This document shows positions 8,481 to 17,204 of a stretch of 64,000 nt of DNA, piece by piece. The notes below the pieces were generated by a model. That model saw nothing but the letters and a program-made list of their open reading frames with translations, ran no database searches and was not told the DNA's origin. The DNA is taken from positions 806,001-870,000 of the forward strand of contig NZ_RBAN01000001.1 in the NCBI RefSeq assembly GCF_003626655.1, given 5' to 3'. This DNA is from Micromonospora costi. GTDB taxonomy: Bacteria > Actinomycetota > Actinomycetes > Mycobacteriales > Micromonosporaceae. The position numbers and the translations under genes were made by a program. Position 1 is the stretch's first letter; each line of letters opens with the position of its first letter.

Positions 8481-9227
8481 ATGAGCGTCGGAATCCCGAT
8501 CAGCCGGCTCTGGCCCCACCCCGCCGCGGAGCCCGTCGACGACGCCACGCTCACGACGCTCTACGGCCGGGCCGACCGGCCACACCTTCGGGTGAACTTC
8601 GTGTCGAGCCTCGACGGCGCGGTGAGTGTGGACGGCTACTCGGCGGGGCTCTCCGGCGAGCCCGACAAGCGCGTGTTCGGCCTCCTCCGGATGCTCTGCG
8701 ACGCGCTCGTGGTGGCCGCCGGCACGCTGCGGCACGAGGGCTACCGGGCGCTGCGGCTGGACGAGCGCCGGCGGGCGTGGCGGCGCGAGCGTGGCCTGCC
8801 CGACTACCCGACGCTCGTGGTCGTCTCCGGCAGCCTCGACCTCGACCCGGCGCAGGCCGCGTTCGCCGACGCGCCGGTCCGCCCCCTGGTGCTCACCCGC
8901 GCCGGCGCCGTACCGCCGCCGGGGCTCACCGAGGTGGCCGACGTGCTCCCGTTCGGCACCGACCGGGTGGACCTCGCGGCCGGCCTCGGGGAACTGCGCC
9001 GGCGCGGCCACGACCAGCTGCTCTGCGAGGGCGGCCCGCTCCTGTTCGGCGCGCTCACGGCCGCCGACCTCGTCGACGAGCTGTGCCTCACGGTCGCCCC
9101 GCTGCTGGCCGGGCCGGGCCCGGGCCGCATCACCGCGGGCGCGCCCGCCCCGCCACGGCGGCTCCCGCTGCGGCACGTGCTCGCCGCCGGGGACGGCACG
9201 CTGCTGCTGCGCTACGCCCGCGACTGA
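8481..9227 (+). CDS. Pyrimidine reductase family protein (RibD C-terminal domain)
   Basis: Protein of 248 residues with the RibD C-terminal/dihydrofolate-reductase-like fold. The opening strand RVNFVSSLDGAVSVDG, the AGTLRHEGY segment and the C-terminal LLCEGGPLLFGAL are family hallmarks. Such domains reduce the ribosyl side chain in riboflavin synthesis with NADPH. This stand-alone copy lacks the deaminase domain and other rib genes are not nearby, so it may be a paralogue with another substrate. I chose the ATG at 8481; an in-frame GTG about 60 bases upstream is possible and no strong ribosome-binding site decides. It is divergent from the pRiA4b-type gene. Confidence 0.85.
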   Translation: MSVGIPISRLWPHPAAEPVDDATLTTLYGRADRPHLRVNFVSSLDGAVSVDGYSAGLSGEPDKRVFGLLRMLCDALVVAAGTLRHEGYRALRLDERRRAWRRERGLPDYPTLVVVSGSLDLDPAQAAFADAPVRPLVLTRAGAVPPPGLTEVADVLPFGTDRVDLAAGLGELRRRGHDQLLCEGGPLLFGALTAADLVDELCLTVAPLLAGPGPGRITAGAPAPPRRLPLRHVLAAGDGTLLLRYARD

Positions 9228-9464
9228 CCACCGGCCCACCGGCGACGCCCGCCGGGCGACGGTCCGCGACCGCGACGGCCCGCGACCGGGGCCCGGTCCG
9301 CGGCGCACGGCGGGCACCCAGCGTGCTCGCCACGTGACCGTACGCCCGGCGGATCCGCCGCCCGGCGTGGCGTCCGCCGCGTCGCGTGGCAACCTGTCGT
9401 ACTCCTCGGGCAGGATGCACCACGTGTGCCCTGACCGCGACGACGAGCCGACCGGAGTTGCCCG

Positions 9465-11219
9465 ATGACCGATGACGGGTTCGACGGCCCGGTCGACGGG
9501 GTCGGCCGGGTGCTCGGCACCGCCGACGCCACCCCCCTGCAGTTCTGGACGGCGGTCGCCCCCGGCAGCTACCTGCAACTCGACGACGTGGTGGTGACCC
9601 GGCGCGAGCTGCCCGACCGGGAACCGGTGACCATCGCCGGTGTGGTCACGCAGGTGCGGGCCCGGCACGAGGGCGCCCAGTTCGACTCGGACGTCTTCGC
9701 CATCGCCGACGGCACCCTGCCCGCCCAGGTGCAGGAGGCGGCCGAGGTGACCACCACGCGCGTCGACCCGGAGTTCTACGTGCCACCGACGCCGGGCGCC
9801 GTGGTGCACCGCGCCGAGGGCGACGCCCGGGCCCGGGCGCTGCACTTCGACCGGATGGAACGGCGGATCCCCATGGGCATGGGCCGCGACGGCGTGCCCG
9901 TCTACCTCAACGCCGACTTCCTCGACGGCACGCGCGGCGCGCACGTCTCCATCTCCGGCATCTCGGGCGTGGCCACCAAGACCAGCTTCGCCACCTTCCT
10001 GCTCTACTCGGTGTTCCGTTCCGGCGTGCTCGGCGGCGACGCGGTCAACGCCAAGGCGCTCATCTTCAACGTCAAGGGCGAGGACCTGCTGTTCCTCGAC
10101 CACCCCAACGCCCGCCTCGACGAGGCCACGCGGGCCGGCTACGCGCGGCTCGGCCTCGACGCCGGCGCCTTCCCCGACGTGCGCGTCCACGCCCCGCCCC
10201 GGGTCGGCGACTCCTCCGGCACCCCGGACGTGAGCAGCCGGCTCACCGGCGTCGACAGCTTCTACTGGACGCTGTCCGAGTTCTGCGCCGACCGGCTGCT
10301 GCCGTACGTCTTCGCCGACGCCGACGACGAACGCCAGCAGTACACGATGGTGGTGCACTCGGTGACCGCCCACCTGGCCCGCTACGCGCAGCCCGCCGAC
10401 GGCGGGGTGAGCATCGACGGCGTGCGGCTCGGCAGCTACGCAGACCTGGTCGACCACGTCGTCGAGCAGCTCAACGACGACGAGACCCGCGCCGAGTGGG
10501 CCGGCAGCGCGGTGGGGCTCGGCACGGTCAACGCGTTCGCCCGGCGCCTCATCGGCAGCAAGAAGGACCTGGGTCGCCTCATCCGGGGCGACCTCGCCAC
10601 GCGCCGGCCGCACAGCATCAACACCGCCGAGAGCGCCCAGGTCACCGTCGTCGACCTGCACAACCTGCCGGACCGCGCCCAGCGCTTCGTCGTCGGCGTC
10701 ACGCTGCGCGGCGAGTTCGAGCGCAAGGAGAAGGCCGGCACCGCGAAGCCGCTCCTCTTCGTGGTCCTCGACGAGCTGAACAAGTACGCCCCCCGGGAGG
10801 GTTCGTCGCCCATCAAGGAGGTGCTGCTCGACATCGCGGAGCGGGGCCGCTCGCTCGGCGTGATCCTGGTCGGCGCGCAGCAGACGGCCAGCGAGGTGGA
10901 GCGACGCATCGTCACCAACTCGGCGATCCGCGTGGTCGGCCGGCTCGACCCGGCCGAGGCGTCCCGCCCCGAGTACGGGTTCCTGCCGCCGGCCCAGCGG
11001 CAGCGGGCGCTGCTGGCCAAGCCGGGCACCATGTTCGTCAACCAGCCGGACATCCCGGTGCCGCTGTGCCTGGAGTTCCCGTTCCCGGCGTGGGCCACCC
11101 GGGTCAGCGAGGCGGGTAGCGCTCCGTCGCAGACGCTACGCTCGATCACCCAGAGCGCCGACCCGTTCGCCGTGGTCGGCTCGGGCGGCGGCACCAGCGA
11201 CGACGACATCCCGTTCTAG
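9465..11219 (+). CDS. herA: HerA-like ATPase/helicase with SSB-like C-terminal tip
   Basis: 584-residue P-loop ATPase. Residues about 10-75 look like the HAS-barrel that opens HerA proteins (GRVLGTADATPLQFW, then VVVTRRELPD). A RecA-like core follows: a Walker-A-like loop GISGVATKTS at 165-174 in which Thr replaces the Gly usually before Lys, Walker B LLFVVLDE at 430-437, and a GVILVGAQQTASEVERRIV segment typical of FtsK/HerA ATPases. Archaeal HerA is a hexameric translocase that activates the NurA nuclease and works with Mre11-Rad50. Downstream are sbcD, sbcC and a NurA-like gene in the archaeal order. The last six residues are DDDIPF, identical to the E. coli SSB tip. The ATG at 9465 has GGAG upstream. 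Confidence 0.85.
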   Translation: MTDDGFDGPVDGVGRVLGTADATPLQFWTAVAPGSYLQLDDVVVTRRELPDREPVTIAGVVTQVRARHEGAQFDSDVFAIADGTLPAQVQEAAEVTTTRVDPEFYVPPTPGAVVHRAEGDARARALHFDRMERRIPMGMGRDGVPVYLNADFLDGTRGAHVSISGISGVATKTSFATFLLYSVFRSGVLGGDAVNAKALIFNVKGEDLLFLDHPNARLDEATRAGYARLGLDAGAFPDVRVHAPPRVGDSSGTPDVSSRLTGVDSFYWTLSEFCADRLLPYVFADADDERQQYTMVVHSVTAHLARYAQPADGGVSIDGVRLGSYADLVDHVVEQLNDDETRAEWAGSAVGLGTVNAFARRLIGSKKDLGRLIRGDLATRRPHSINTAESAQVTVVDLHNLPDRAQRFVVGVTLRGEFERKEKAGTAKPLLFVVLDELNKYAPREGSSPIKEVLLDIAERGRSLGVILVGAQQTASEVERRIVTNSAIRVVGRLDPAEASRPEYGFLPPAQRQRALLAKPGTMFVNQPDIPVPLCLEFPFPAWATRVSEAGSAPSQTLRSITQSADPFAVVGSGGGTSDDDIPF

Positions 11220-11285
11220 GGCGTGCACCGTGAGCGCGAGGAGTGAGCGTACGAACCGCGCGGTCGCGAACGGAAGGTTGGCACT

Positions 11286-12434
11286 GTGAAGATCCTGCAC
11301 ACCTCCGACTGGCACGTCGGCAAGGTCCTCAAGGGGCGGTCGCGGGCCGAGGAGCACACCGCGGTGCTCGCCGGCGTCATCGAGGTCGCCCGTGCCGAAC
11401 GCCCCGACCTGGTGATCGTGGCCGGTGACCTCTACGACACGGCCGCGCCCACGCCGGAGGCGACCCGGCTCGTGACCCGCGCGCTGACCGCGCTGCGCCG
11501 CACGGGTGCGGACGTGGTGGCGATCGGCGGCAACCACGACAACGGCGCGGCGCTGGACGCCCTGCGGCCCTGGGCGGAGGCCGCCGGGATCACCCTGCGC
11601 GGCGGCGTGCGGGAGGATCCCGACGAGCATGTGATCGACGGCGTGACCGCCGGCGGGGAGCGGTGGCGGGTCGCCGCGCTGCCGTTCCTCTCGCAGCGCT
11701 ACGCGGTCCGCGCCGTCGAGATGTACGCGTTGACCGCCGCCGAGGCCACGCAGACGTACGCCGACCACCTGCGCCGGGTGCTCGGCCGGCTCACCGAGAG
11801 CTTCACCGAACCCGACCGGGTGCACCTGGTGACGGCGCACCTCACGGTCACCGGCGCGGCCACCGGCGGCGGTGAGCGGGACGCGCACACCGTGCTCGGC
11901 TACGCGGTGCCCGCGACCGTCTTCCCGGCCACCGCGCACTACGTGGCGCTCGGCCACCTGCACCGGGCCCAGCGGGTCGACGGGCCCTGCCCGATCCGCT
12001 ACTGCGGCAGCCCGCTCGCCGTCGACTTCGGCGAGCAGGAGAACGTCCCGTCGGTGACGATCGTCGAGGTCACCGCGAGCACCGCCGCCCGCGTCCGCGA
12101 GGTGCCGGTGACCGCCGCGGCGGCGCTGCGCACCGTCCGGGGCACCCTCGCTCAGCTCGCCGAGATGGAGCAGCCGGACGCGTGGCTGCGGGTATTCGTG
12201 CGCGAGCAGCCCCGGGCCGGGTTGCGCGAGGAGGTGCAGGAGCTGCTGCCCCGGGCGCTGGAGATCCGGATCGACCCGGAGCTGGTGCCCGCGCCGGGCA
12301 GCGGCACCCGGGTCGCCCAGCGCTCCGGCCGCTCGCCGCGGGACCTCTTCGCCGACTACCTGGCCGGCCGTGGGCACGCGGACGAAGACGTACAGGAGCT
12401 GTTCGACGAGCTCCTCGAGGAGGTCGACCACTGA
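11286..12434 (+). CDS. sbcD: Exonuclease subunit SbcD (Mre11-like)
   Basis: Metallophosphoesterase nuclease of 382 residues. All phosphodiesterase motifs are present: D8-x-H10 in TSDWH, GDLYD at 47-51, GGNHD at 81-85, TAHL, and GHLH near residue 223. SbcD pairs with SbcC to cleave hairpins and blocked double-strand ends. The GTG start at 11286 has GGAAGG upstream, 66 bases after the HerA-like stop. It ends by overlapping the sbcC start by one base (TGATG), so the two subunits are coupled. The C-terminal region ends in an acidic helix (ELFDELLEEVD), likely the capping part that contacts SbcC. Confidence 0.96.
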   Translation: MKILHTSDWHVGKVLKGRSRAEEHTAVLAGVIEVARAERPDLVIVAGDLYDTAAPTPEATRLVTRALTALRRTGADVVAIGGNHDNGAALDALRPWAEAAGITLRGGVREDPDEHVIDGVTAGGERWRVAALPFLSQRYAVRAVEMYALTAAEATQTYADHLRRVLGRLTESFTEPDRVHLVTAHLTVTGAATGGGERDAHTVLGYAVPATVFPATAHYVALGHLHRAQRVDGPCPIRYCGSPLAVDFGEQENVPSVTIVEVTASTAARVREVPVTAAAALRTVRGTLAQLAEMEQPDAWLRVFVREQPRAGLREEVQELLPRALEIRIDPELVPAPGSGTRVAQRSGRSPRDLFADYLAGRGHADEDVQELFDELLEEVDH

Positions 12435-14908
12435 TGCGACCGATCCGGCTCGACATGGCGGGCTTCACCGTCTTCCGGGACGAGACCACCGTCGACTTCA
12501 CCGACGCGGACTTCTTCGCGCTGGTCGGCCCCACCGGCTCCGGCAAGTCGACGGTGCTGGACGCCATCTGCTTCGCCCTCTACGGCACCGTCCCCCGCTG
12601 GGGCGGCACGCGGGGGCTGACCAACGCGCTCGCCCCGTCCGCGGCCGAGGCCCGGGTGCGGCTGGTGTTCGAGTCGGCCGGGGCACGCTACGTGGCCACC
12701 CGCGTCGTCCGGCGGGACAGCCGGGGCAATGTGAAGACCGCCAACGCGGGGTTGCAGCTGATGCCGCCCGGGTTCGACGTGACCAAGCTGGACACGGGGC
12801 TCAGCCCGGAGGATCTGGGTGAGGTGGTCGCCGGCACGCCCGCCGAGATGGACGAGGCGGTGCTGGAGGCGGTCGGGCTGCCGTACGAGCAGTTCACGAG
12901 CTGCGTGGTGCTGCCACAGGGCCAGTTCGCCGACTTCCTGCACGCCAAGCCGGCGACCCGGCAGCAGATCCTGGTCAACCTGCTCGACCTCGGCGTCTAC
13001 GAGGAGGTGCAGAAGCGGGCCACCGCCCGCGCCGCCCAGGCCGAGGCGAAGCTGGAGGCGGTCGACCAGCTGCTCGCCGGGCTCACCGACGTCGACGACG
13101 AGACGCTCAATCGGGTGACCGCGCAGGTCGACCGGATGAGCGAGCTGGCCGAGGCGGTGGCGGGCGCCGTACCCGAGCGGGAGGCGGCCCGGGCCGCGGC
13201 GCGGGAGGCGACGGCGGCGCTCGACGCCCTCGACGCCGAGTTGACCGTGCTGGACGCGGTGCGGGCGCCGGCCGGGGTGGCCGAGGTCGCCGGGGCCGTG
13301 ACGGCCGCCCGGGCCGAGGCGGAGGCCGCGACGACGGCTGTGTCGCTGGCCGAGGAGCGGGAGGAGAAGCTCCGGGGCGAGCTGGCCGCCGCCGGCGACG
13401 AGAGCGCGCTGCGGCTGCTGCTGACGGCGTACGCCGATCGGGAGAAGCTGACCGGCCAGGCGGAGGCGGTCCGCGCGGCCATGGACGCGGCCGCCGTGGA
13501 GCACGACGCCGCCGCCCGGGCGCTGGCCGAGGCGCGGGACGCGGCGGAGAGGGCCGAAGAGGAGCTGGCGGCGGCCTTCCGGGCCCACGAGGAGGCGAAG
13601 GCCGCCGACCAGGCGGCGGCGCTGCGGGCGCACCTGAGCGACGGGGACGCCTGCCCGGTCTGCGAGCAGGTCGTCCCGGCGGTGCCCGCGGTGCCGACCG
13701 GTTCCGCGGTGGCCCGCGCAGTCGAGGCGGGCAAGGTCGCCCGGGCCGCGAGCGAGGCGGCCAAGCGGGTCGTGCAGGAACGCGACGCGGCCGCCCGCGA
13801 GCTGGACCGCGTGCTGCTGCGCGCCCGAGCCGAACACGACGGGCTCCGGTCCCGGCTCGCCGAGCTGGACGAGCGGCTGGCCGGCGCGGCCACCGCCGAG
13901 GCGCTGCGGGAGCGGCTCGCCGAGCACGGCCGGTTGCGGCGGGTGCTCGACGAGGCGACGGCCGCGGTCCGCGCCGGCCGGGAGGCCGCAAGGCGGGCCC
14001 GCGCCACCGTGGCCGCGGCCGAGGAAGGGCTGCGGTCGGCCTGGCGGCGCTTCGACGGCACACGCGACGGCCTGGCCCGGTTCGGTCCCCCGGCGGCCGA
14101 CCGGGACGACCTCGCGGGCGCCTGGGCCACGCTCGCCGGGTGGGCGGGCGCCGAGGCGCGGCGACGGGAGACGGACCGCGCCGGCCTGGCCGCCGCGGTC
14201 GACGAGGCGAAGGCGGCGGCGACCGCGGTGGAGGCCCGTATCGCGGGCCTCCTCGCCGACGCCGGCCTGCCGGCCGGTGACGACCCGGTGCGCGCCGCCA
14301 CGGTGGCGGTCGAGCGGGCCGAGGCCGAGCGGCGCCGGCTGCTGGAGCGACGCGAACAGGCCGCCGAGCTGCGCGAGCAGCGGGCCGGTCACGAGCGCCG
14401 CGCCCAGGTGGCCCGCACCCTGGCCGGGCACCTGCGGGCCAACAACTTCGAGCGGTGGCTCCTCGCCGAGGCACTGGACCTGCTGGTCGACGGCGCGTCC
14501 CGCATCCTGCGGGAACTGTCCGGCGGCCAGTACGACCTGGTCCACGACAAGGGCGAGTTCTTCGTGGTCGACCACCACGACGCCGGGCTGCGCCGGGGCG
14601 TACGGACACTCTCCGGCGGCGAGACGTTCCAGGCGTCGCTGGCGCTGGCGCTCGCGCTCTCCGAGCAGCTCGCCGGCATGTCCACCACCGCGGCGAGCCT
14701 GGAGTCGATCGTGCTGGACGAGGGCTTCGGCACGCTCGACGCGGCCACGCTCGACACGGTCGCCGCCACGCTGGAGAATCTGGCCGCCCGCGGCGACCGG
14801 ATGGTCGGGGTGGTGACGCACGTGCCGGCGCTGGCCGAACGGATCCCGGTGCGGTTCGAGGTACGCAAGGACGCCCGGTCCGCCCGCGTGGAACGGACCG
14901 GCCGGTGA
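12434..14908 (+). CDS. sbcC: Exonuclease subunit SbcC (Rad50-like)
   Basis: SMC-like ATPase of 824 residues, shorter than E. coli SbcC (about 1050). Walker A GPTGSGKST is at residues 32-40. Two long Ala/Glu/Arg-rich coiled coils flank a zinc hook, CPVC, at C407 and C410. The ABC signature LSGGE starts at residue 726, followed by Walker B SIVLDEGFGTLD. It clamps DNA and drives SbcD. I place the start at the ATG at 12434 inside the sbcD stop; upstream in-frame codons overlap sbcD. It ends with a GTGA overlap with the NurA-like gene, so all three are coupled. The short coiled coil predicts a shorter arm than in the E. coli complex. Confidence 0.96.
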   Translation: MRPIRLDMAGFTVFRDETTVDFTDADFFALVGPTGSGKSTVLDAICFALYGTVPRWGGTRGLTNALAPSAAEARVRLVFESAGARYVATRVVRRDSRGNVKTANAGLQLMPPGFDVTKLDTGLSPEDLGEVVAGTPAEMDEAVLEAVGLPYEQFTSCVVLPQGQFADFLHAKPATRQQILVNLLDLGVYEEVQKRATARAAQAEAKLEAVDQLLAGLTDVDDETLNRVTAQVDRMSELAEAVAGAVPEREAARAAAREATAALDALDAELTVLDAVRAPAGVAEVAGAVTAARAEAEAATTAVSLAEEREEKLRGELAAAGDESALRLLLTAYADREKLTGQAEAVRAAMDAAAVEHDAAARALAEARDAAERAEEELAAAFRAHEEAKAADQAAALRAHLSDGDACPVCEQVVPAVPAVPTGSAVARAVEAGKVARAASEAAKRVVQERDAAARELDRVLLRARAEHDGLRSRLAELDERLAGAATAEALRERLAEHGRLRRVLDEATAAVRAGREAARRARATVAAAEEGLRSAWRRFDGTRDGLARFGPPAADRDDLAGAWATLAGWAGAEARRRETDRAGLAAAVDEAKAAATAVEARIAGLLADAGLPAGDDPVRAATVAVERAEAERRRLLERREQAAELREQRAGHERRAQVARTLAGHLRANNFERWLLAEALDLLVDGASRILRELSGGQYDLVHDKGEFFVVDHHDAGLRRGVRTLSGGETFQASLALALALSEQLAGMSTTAASLESIVLDEGFGTLDAATLDTVAATLENLAARGDRMVGVVTHVPALAERIPVRFEVRKDARSARVERTGR

Positions 14909-15879
14909 CGGCGCCCGGCGGGCGGTTCTTCGTCGACGCGTGGGACCCCTCGTACGGCGCCTCGTTCGAGGCGTCCGCCACCGGTCCGGCCTCGCCGAGC
15001 AGCGCACAGGTCGAGACCGACGAGGAGCTGCCCGCCGCGGACTGGCGGGCCATCGACGTACGCCCCGGCGTTCGCGCGCCGGCCGTGGTGCTGCTCGTCG
15101 ACGGGGTACGCCGCATCGACGCCAGCATCTGGACGGCCGAGGACGACGGCGGCTCCTTCCCGGGCCTCGCGGCCTCGTACGCCGCCGGAGTGGTCCGCTG
15201 CGACCTGGAGCGGGGTGCCGCGCAGCTGGCCGGCACCCGGGTCGGCCGGGGCCTGTTCACGGCCAGCCCATCGGCGCAGGACGTCGTGGCGGGCAGCGTC
15301 CGCTACCCCGTGCACCGGGTGGGCGGCACCGGCGAGCTGACCAAGCTCCCGGCGGCCGTTCAAGGCCCGCTGACCGCGCTCGAGGTGGCCGTCTCCGACG
15401 CGGTCCGCACCGACGGGGACCTGCTGGTGGTCGACGGCCCGTTGCGCAGCCGCCGGCAGCTGCCACGCACGCTGGGCTACATCAAGACCCAGCACAGCCA
15501 GTACCTGGACGCGCGGCTGACCGCGGTGGTCACCGGCCTGGCCGCCGGCCAGCGCTCGCCGGTGTTCCGGGTCGGCACCGCGTGGGGCGGCTGGTCCTGG
15601 TACCTACGGCTGCCGGTCGCGGTCGGCGCTCCGTGGGCGGGCATCGTCCGAGTGGAGTGCTCGGCCGACCTCGACATCGGGGACGCGGTCGAGCTGGCCG
15701 ACCTGTCGCTGGTCACGCTGCCCCGGTTCGCCTCGACGCCGTACAAGGATCCGCGGGCCCCGCAGAACCTGATCCCGATCGCCGGGCTGGAGCGCCGGCT
15801 GCGCGCCCTGCTCGGCGACGCGCGGCTGCTGCACCGCGCACTGGCGGCCGCCGCCCGGGCCGGCGTCACCCGCCGCTGA
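14905..15879 (+). CDS. nurA: NurA-like nuclease domain protein
   Basis: 324-residue protein of the NurA nuclease type, a 5'-to-3' exonuclease/endonuclease fold. Matching features seen: an acidic strand VVLLVDG with D66, an ALE block at E160, VDGPL with D177, a basic GYIKTQHSQYL block at 191-201, YLRLP at 233, RVE at 249-251, and a C-terminal NLIPIAGLERRLRALLGD helix like the tail that contacts HerA in archaea. The family call is by motif order and by position, as the fourth gene after HerA, SbcD and SbcC. The GTG start overlaps the sbcC stop by four bases. With HerA it should resect DNA ends opened by SbcCD. Active-site residues should be confirmed by alignment. Confidence 0.75.
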   Translation: MTAPGGRFFVDAWDPSYGASFEASATGPASPSSAQVETDEELPAADWRAIDVRPGVRAPAVVLLVDGVRRIDASIWTAEDDGGSFPGLAASYAAGVVRCDLERGAAQLAGTRVGRGLFTASPSAQDVVAGSVRYPVHRVGGTGELTKLPAAVQGPLTALEVAVSDAVRTDGDLLVVDGPLRSRRQLPRTLGYIKTQHSQYLDARLTAVVTGLAAGQRSPVFRVGTAWGGWSWYLRLPVAVGAPWAGIVRVECSADLDIGDAVELADLSLVTLPRFASTPYKDPRAPQNLIPIAGLERRLRALLGDARLLHRALAAAARAGVTRR

Positions 15880-15975
15880 CGTCCGGCGCGCGCCGGGTCT
15901 TCGCGGACGCACCCGCGCTCTGTCCCGCGCGCCCCGCACCCACACCCCAGCCCCCGCGCCCCGCACTCGCGGCAT

Positions 15976-16048
15976 GATCGCGCTCGATCCAGGAAGTAGT
16001 CCCCTCGGAGCGAGGTGGAGGCCACTACTTCCTCGATCGTGCGCGATC
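15976..16048. repeat. Intergenic GATC hairpin element, copy 6 type
   Basis: Arms of 25 bases, 15976-16000 and 16024-16048, pair at 23 of 25 positions; the outer ends are GATCGCGC and GCGCGATC, and the inner arm is AGGAAGTAGT against ACTACTTCCT. The loop is 23 bases. It follows the HerA-NurA operon and probably marks its end. Arms differ from the other copies, but the overall design is the same. Confidence 0.8.
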
Positions 16049-16128
16049 TTGGCTGGTGCCCGCCGGCGCGAGCCGACCGACGCCAGGCGCATCGCGCTCA
16101 CGCCAGCGTCGGCCGGGATACTGGGCGT

Positions 16129-16989
16129 GTGGGACGCAGGCGGGGCGGGGACGGCCGGGTGGTCGAGCAGGTGCAGACCGGGCGGGCGGACCTGGTCCCG
16201 GACCGGGACCGGGCGGGCGCCTGGACCCTGCTGATCGACGGCGCTCCCCAGTCACACGTGGACCTCACCGACCCCACCCACCTGGAGTTCGAGTACGTGC
16301 GGCGGCTCGCCGCCGCGGTCGACCTGATCGCTCCCGCCGGTGCGCCGCTGCGGGTGCTGCACCTCGGCGCCGGGGCGCTCACGTTGCCCCGGTACGTGGC
16401 CGCGACCCGGCCCGGCTCGACGCAGCGGGTCGCCGAGGTGGACGGCGCGCTGGTGGAGCTGGTGCGCCGGGTGGTGCCCTGGCCAGCCGACCCGCGCCTG
16501 CGGGTGCGGGTCGCCGACGCGCGGGAGGTCGTCGCGGGCAGCCGGGATGCCAGCTACGACGTGGTGATCGCGGACGTCTTCGCGGGCGCCCGCACTCCGG
16601 CGCACCTCACCTCCGTCGAGTTCGCCGCCGAGGTGGCGCGGGTGCTGCGCCCAACCGGCTGGTACCTGGCGAACGTGGCCGACGGCCCACCGCTGCGGTA
16701 CGCCCGCGCGCAGGTGGCCACGGTCCGGTCGGTGCTGCCCCACGCCGCCGTGGTGGGTGACGCCGCCGTGCTGCGCGGCCGGCGGTACGGCAACCTCGTG
16801 CTGCTGGCGGGCCGGACGCAGCCGCCGGTGCCGGAGCTGACCCGCCGGGCCGCCGGTGACTGGTTCCCGGGCCGGGTGGTTGCGGACGCCGACCTCGACC
16901 GGTTCGCCGGTGGGGCGGCGGTGGTGCGCGACGCCGACGCCACCGACTCGACCCCGCCGCCTCCGGGACTCTTCTCCACCGGCCGCTGA
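16129..16989 (+). CDS. Spermidine-synthase-like SAM-fold protein
   Basis: 286-residue protein with a Rossmann-type methyltransferase/polyamine synthase domain. Visible are the substrate-loop pattern DGAPQSHVDLTDPTHLEFEY, motif I LRVLHLGAGALTLPRYVA, the acidic motif II residue in VAEVDGAL, and DVVIADVFAGARTPAHLTS. Actinobacterial proteins of this type are annotated as spermidine synthase or fused MFS/spermidine synthase, but this one has no membrane domain and the catalytic aminopropyl-transfer step is unproven. The GTG at 16129 is chosen because earlier in-frame starts lie in the preceding hairpin element. A paralogue role in methyl transfer is possible. Confidence 0.82.
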   Translation: MGRRRGGDGRVVEQVQTGRADLVPDRDRAGAWTLLIDGAPQSHVDLTDPTHLEFEYVRRLAAAVDLIAPAGAPLRVLHLGAGALTLPRYVAATRPGSTQRVAEVDGALVELVRRVVPWPADPRLRVRVADAREVVAGSRDASYDVVIADVFAGARTPAHLTSVEFAAEVARVLRPTGWYLANVADGPPLRYARAQVATVRSVLPHAAVVGDAAVLRGRRYGNLVLLAGRTQPPVPELTRRAAGDWFPGRVVADADLDRFAGGAAVVRDADATDSTPPPPGLFSTGR

Positions 16990-17061
16990 CGGCCGCCCGA
17001 ACCGAGGCCCCGCCGGCCCAGAGCCCCACCGACCCGGAACCCCGCCAGCCCAGGGTCCCGC

Positions 17062-17130
17062 CGATCTTGCAGTTTCGGCCCCAGGTTCGCGGCTTTCGCC
17101 GCTTTCGCCGGGGCAGCAAGTGCAAGATCG
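17062..17130. repeat. Intergenic GATC hairpin element, copy 3
   Basis: The left arm 17062-17082 starts CGATCTTGCAGTTTCGGCCCC; the right arm 17110-17130 ends GTGCAAGATCG. Both arm ends are those of copies 1 and 2, but the loop is unrelated (it contains CTTTCGCCG repeats). Same family as copies 1 and 2, with a replaced interior. Confidence 0.85.
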
Positions 17131-17132
17131 CG

Positions 17133-17204
17133 GGGACCGGGACCGGGACCGGGACCGGGACCGGGACCGGGACCGGGACCGGGACCGGGACCGGGACCGG
17201 GACC
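17133..17204. repeat. Hexanucleotide tandem repeat (GGGACC)12
   Basis: Twelve perfect head-to-tail copies of GGGACC, starting two bases after a hairpin element. Perfect short-unit tracts are prone to slippage, so the copy number may vary between isolates. It lies about 130 bases upstream of the sigma gene start. Confidence 0.95.

Noticed and set aside
8331..10661. Upstream continuation of the pRiA4b-type frame to 10661
   Set aside because: The extra 770 residues are antisense to the reductase and HerA-like genes and have no protein-like composition; GAGGAGG before the ATG at 8330 fixes the start.
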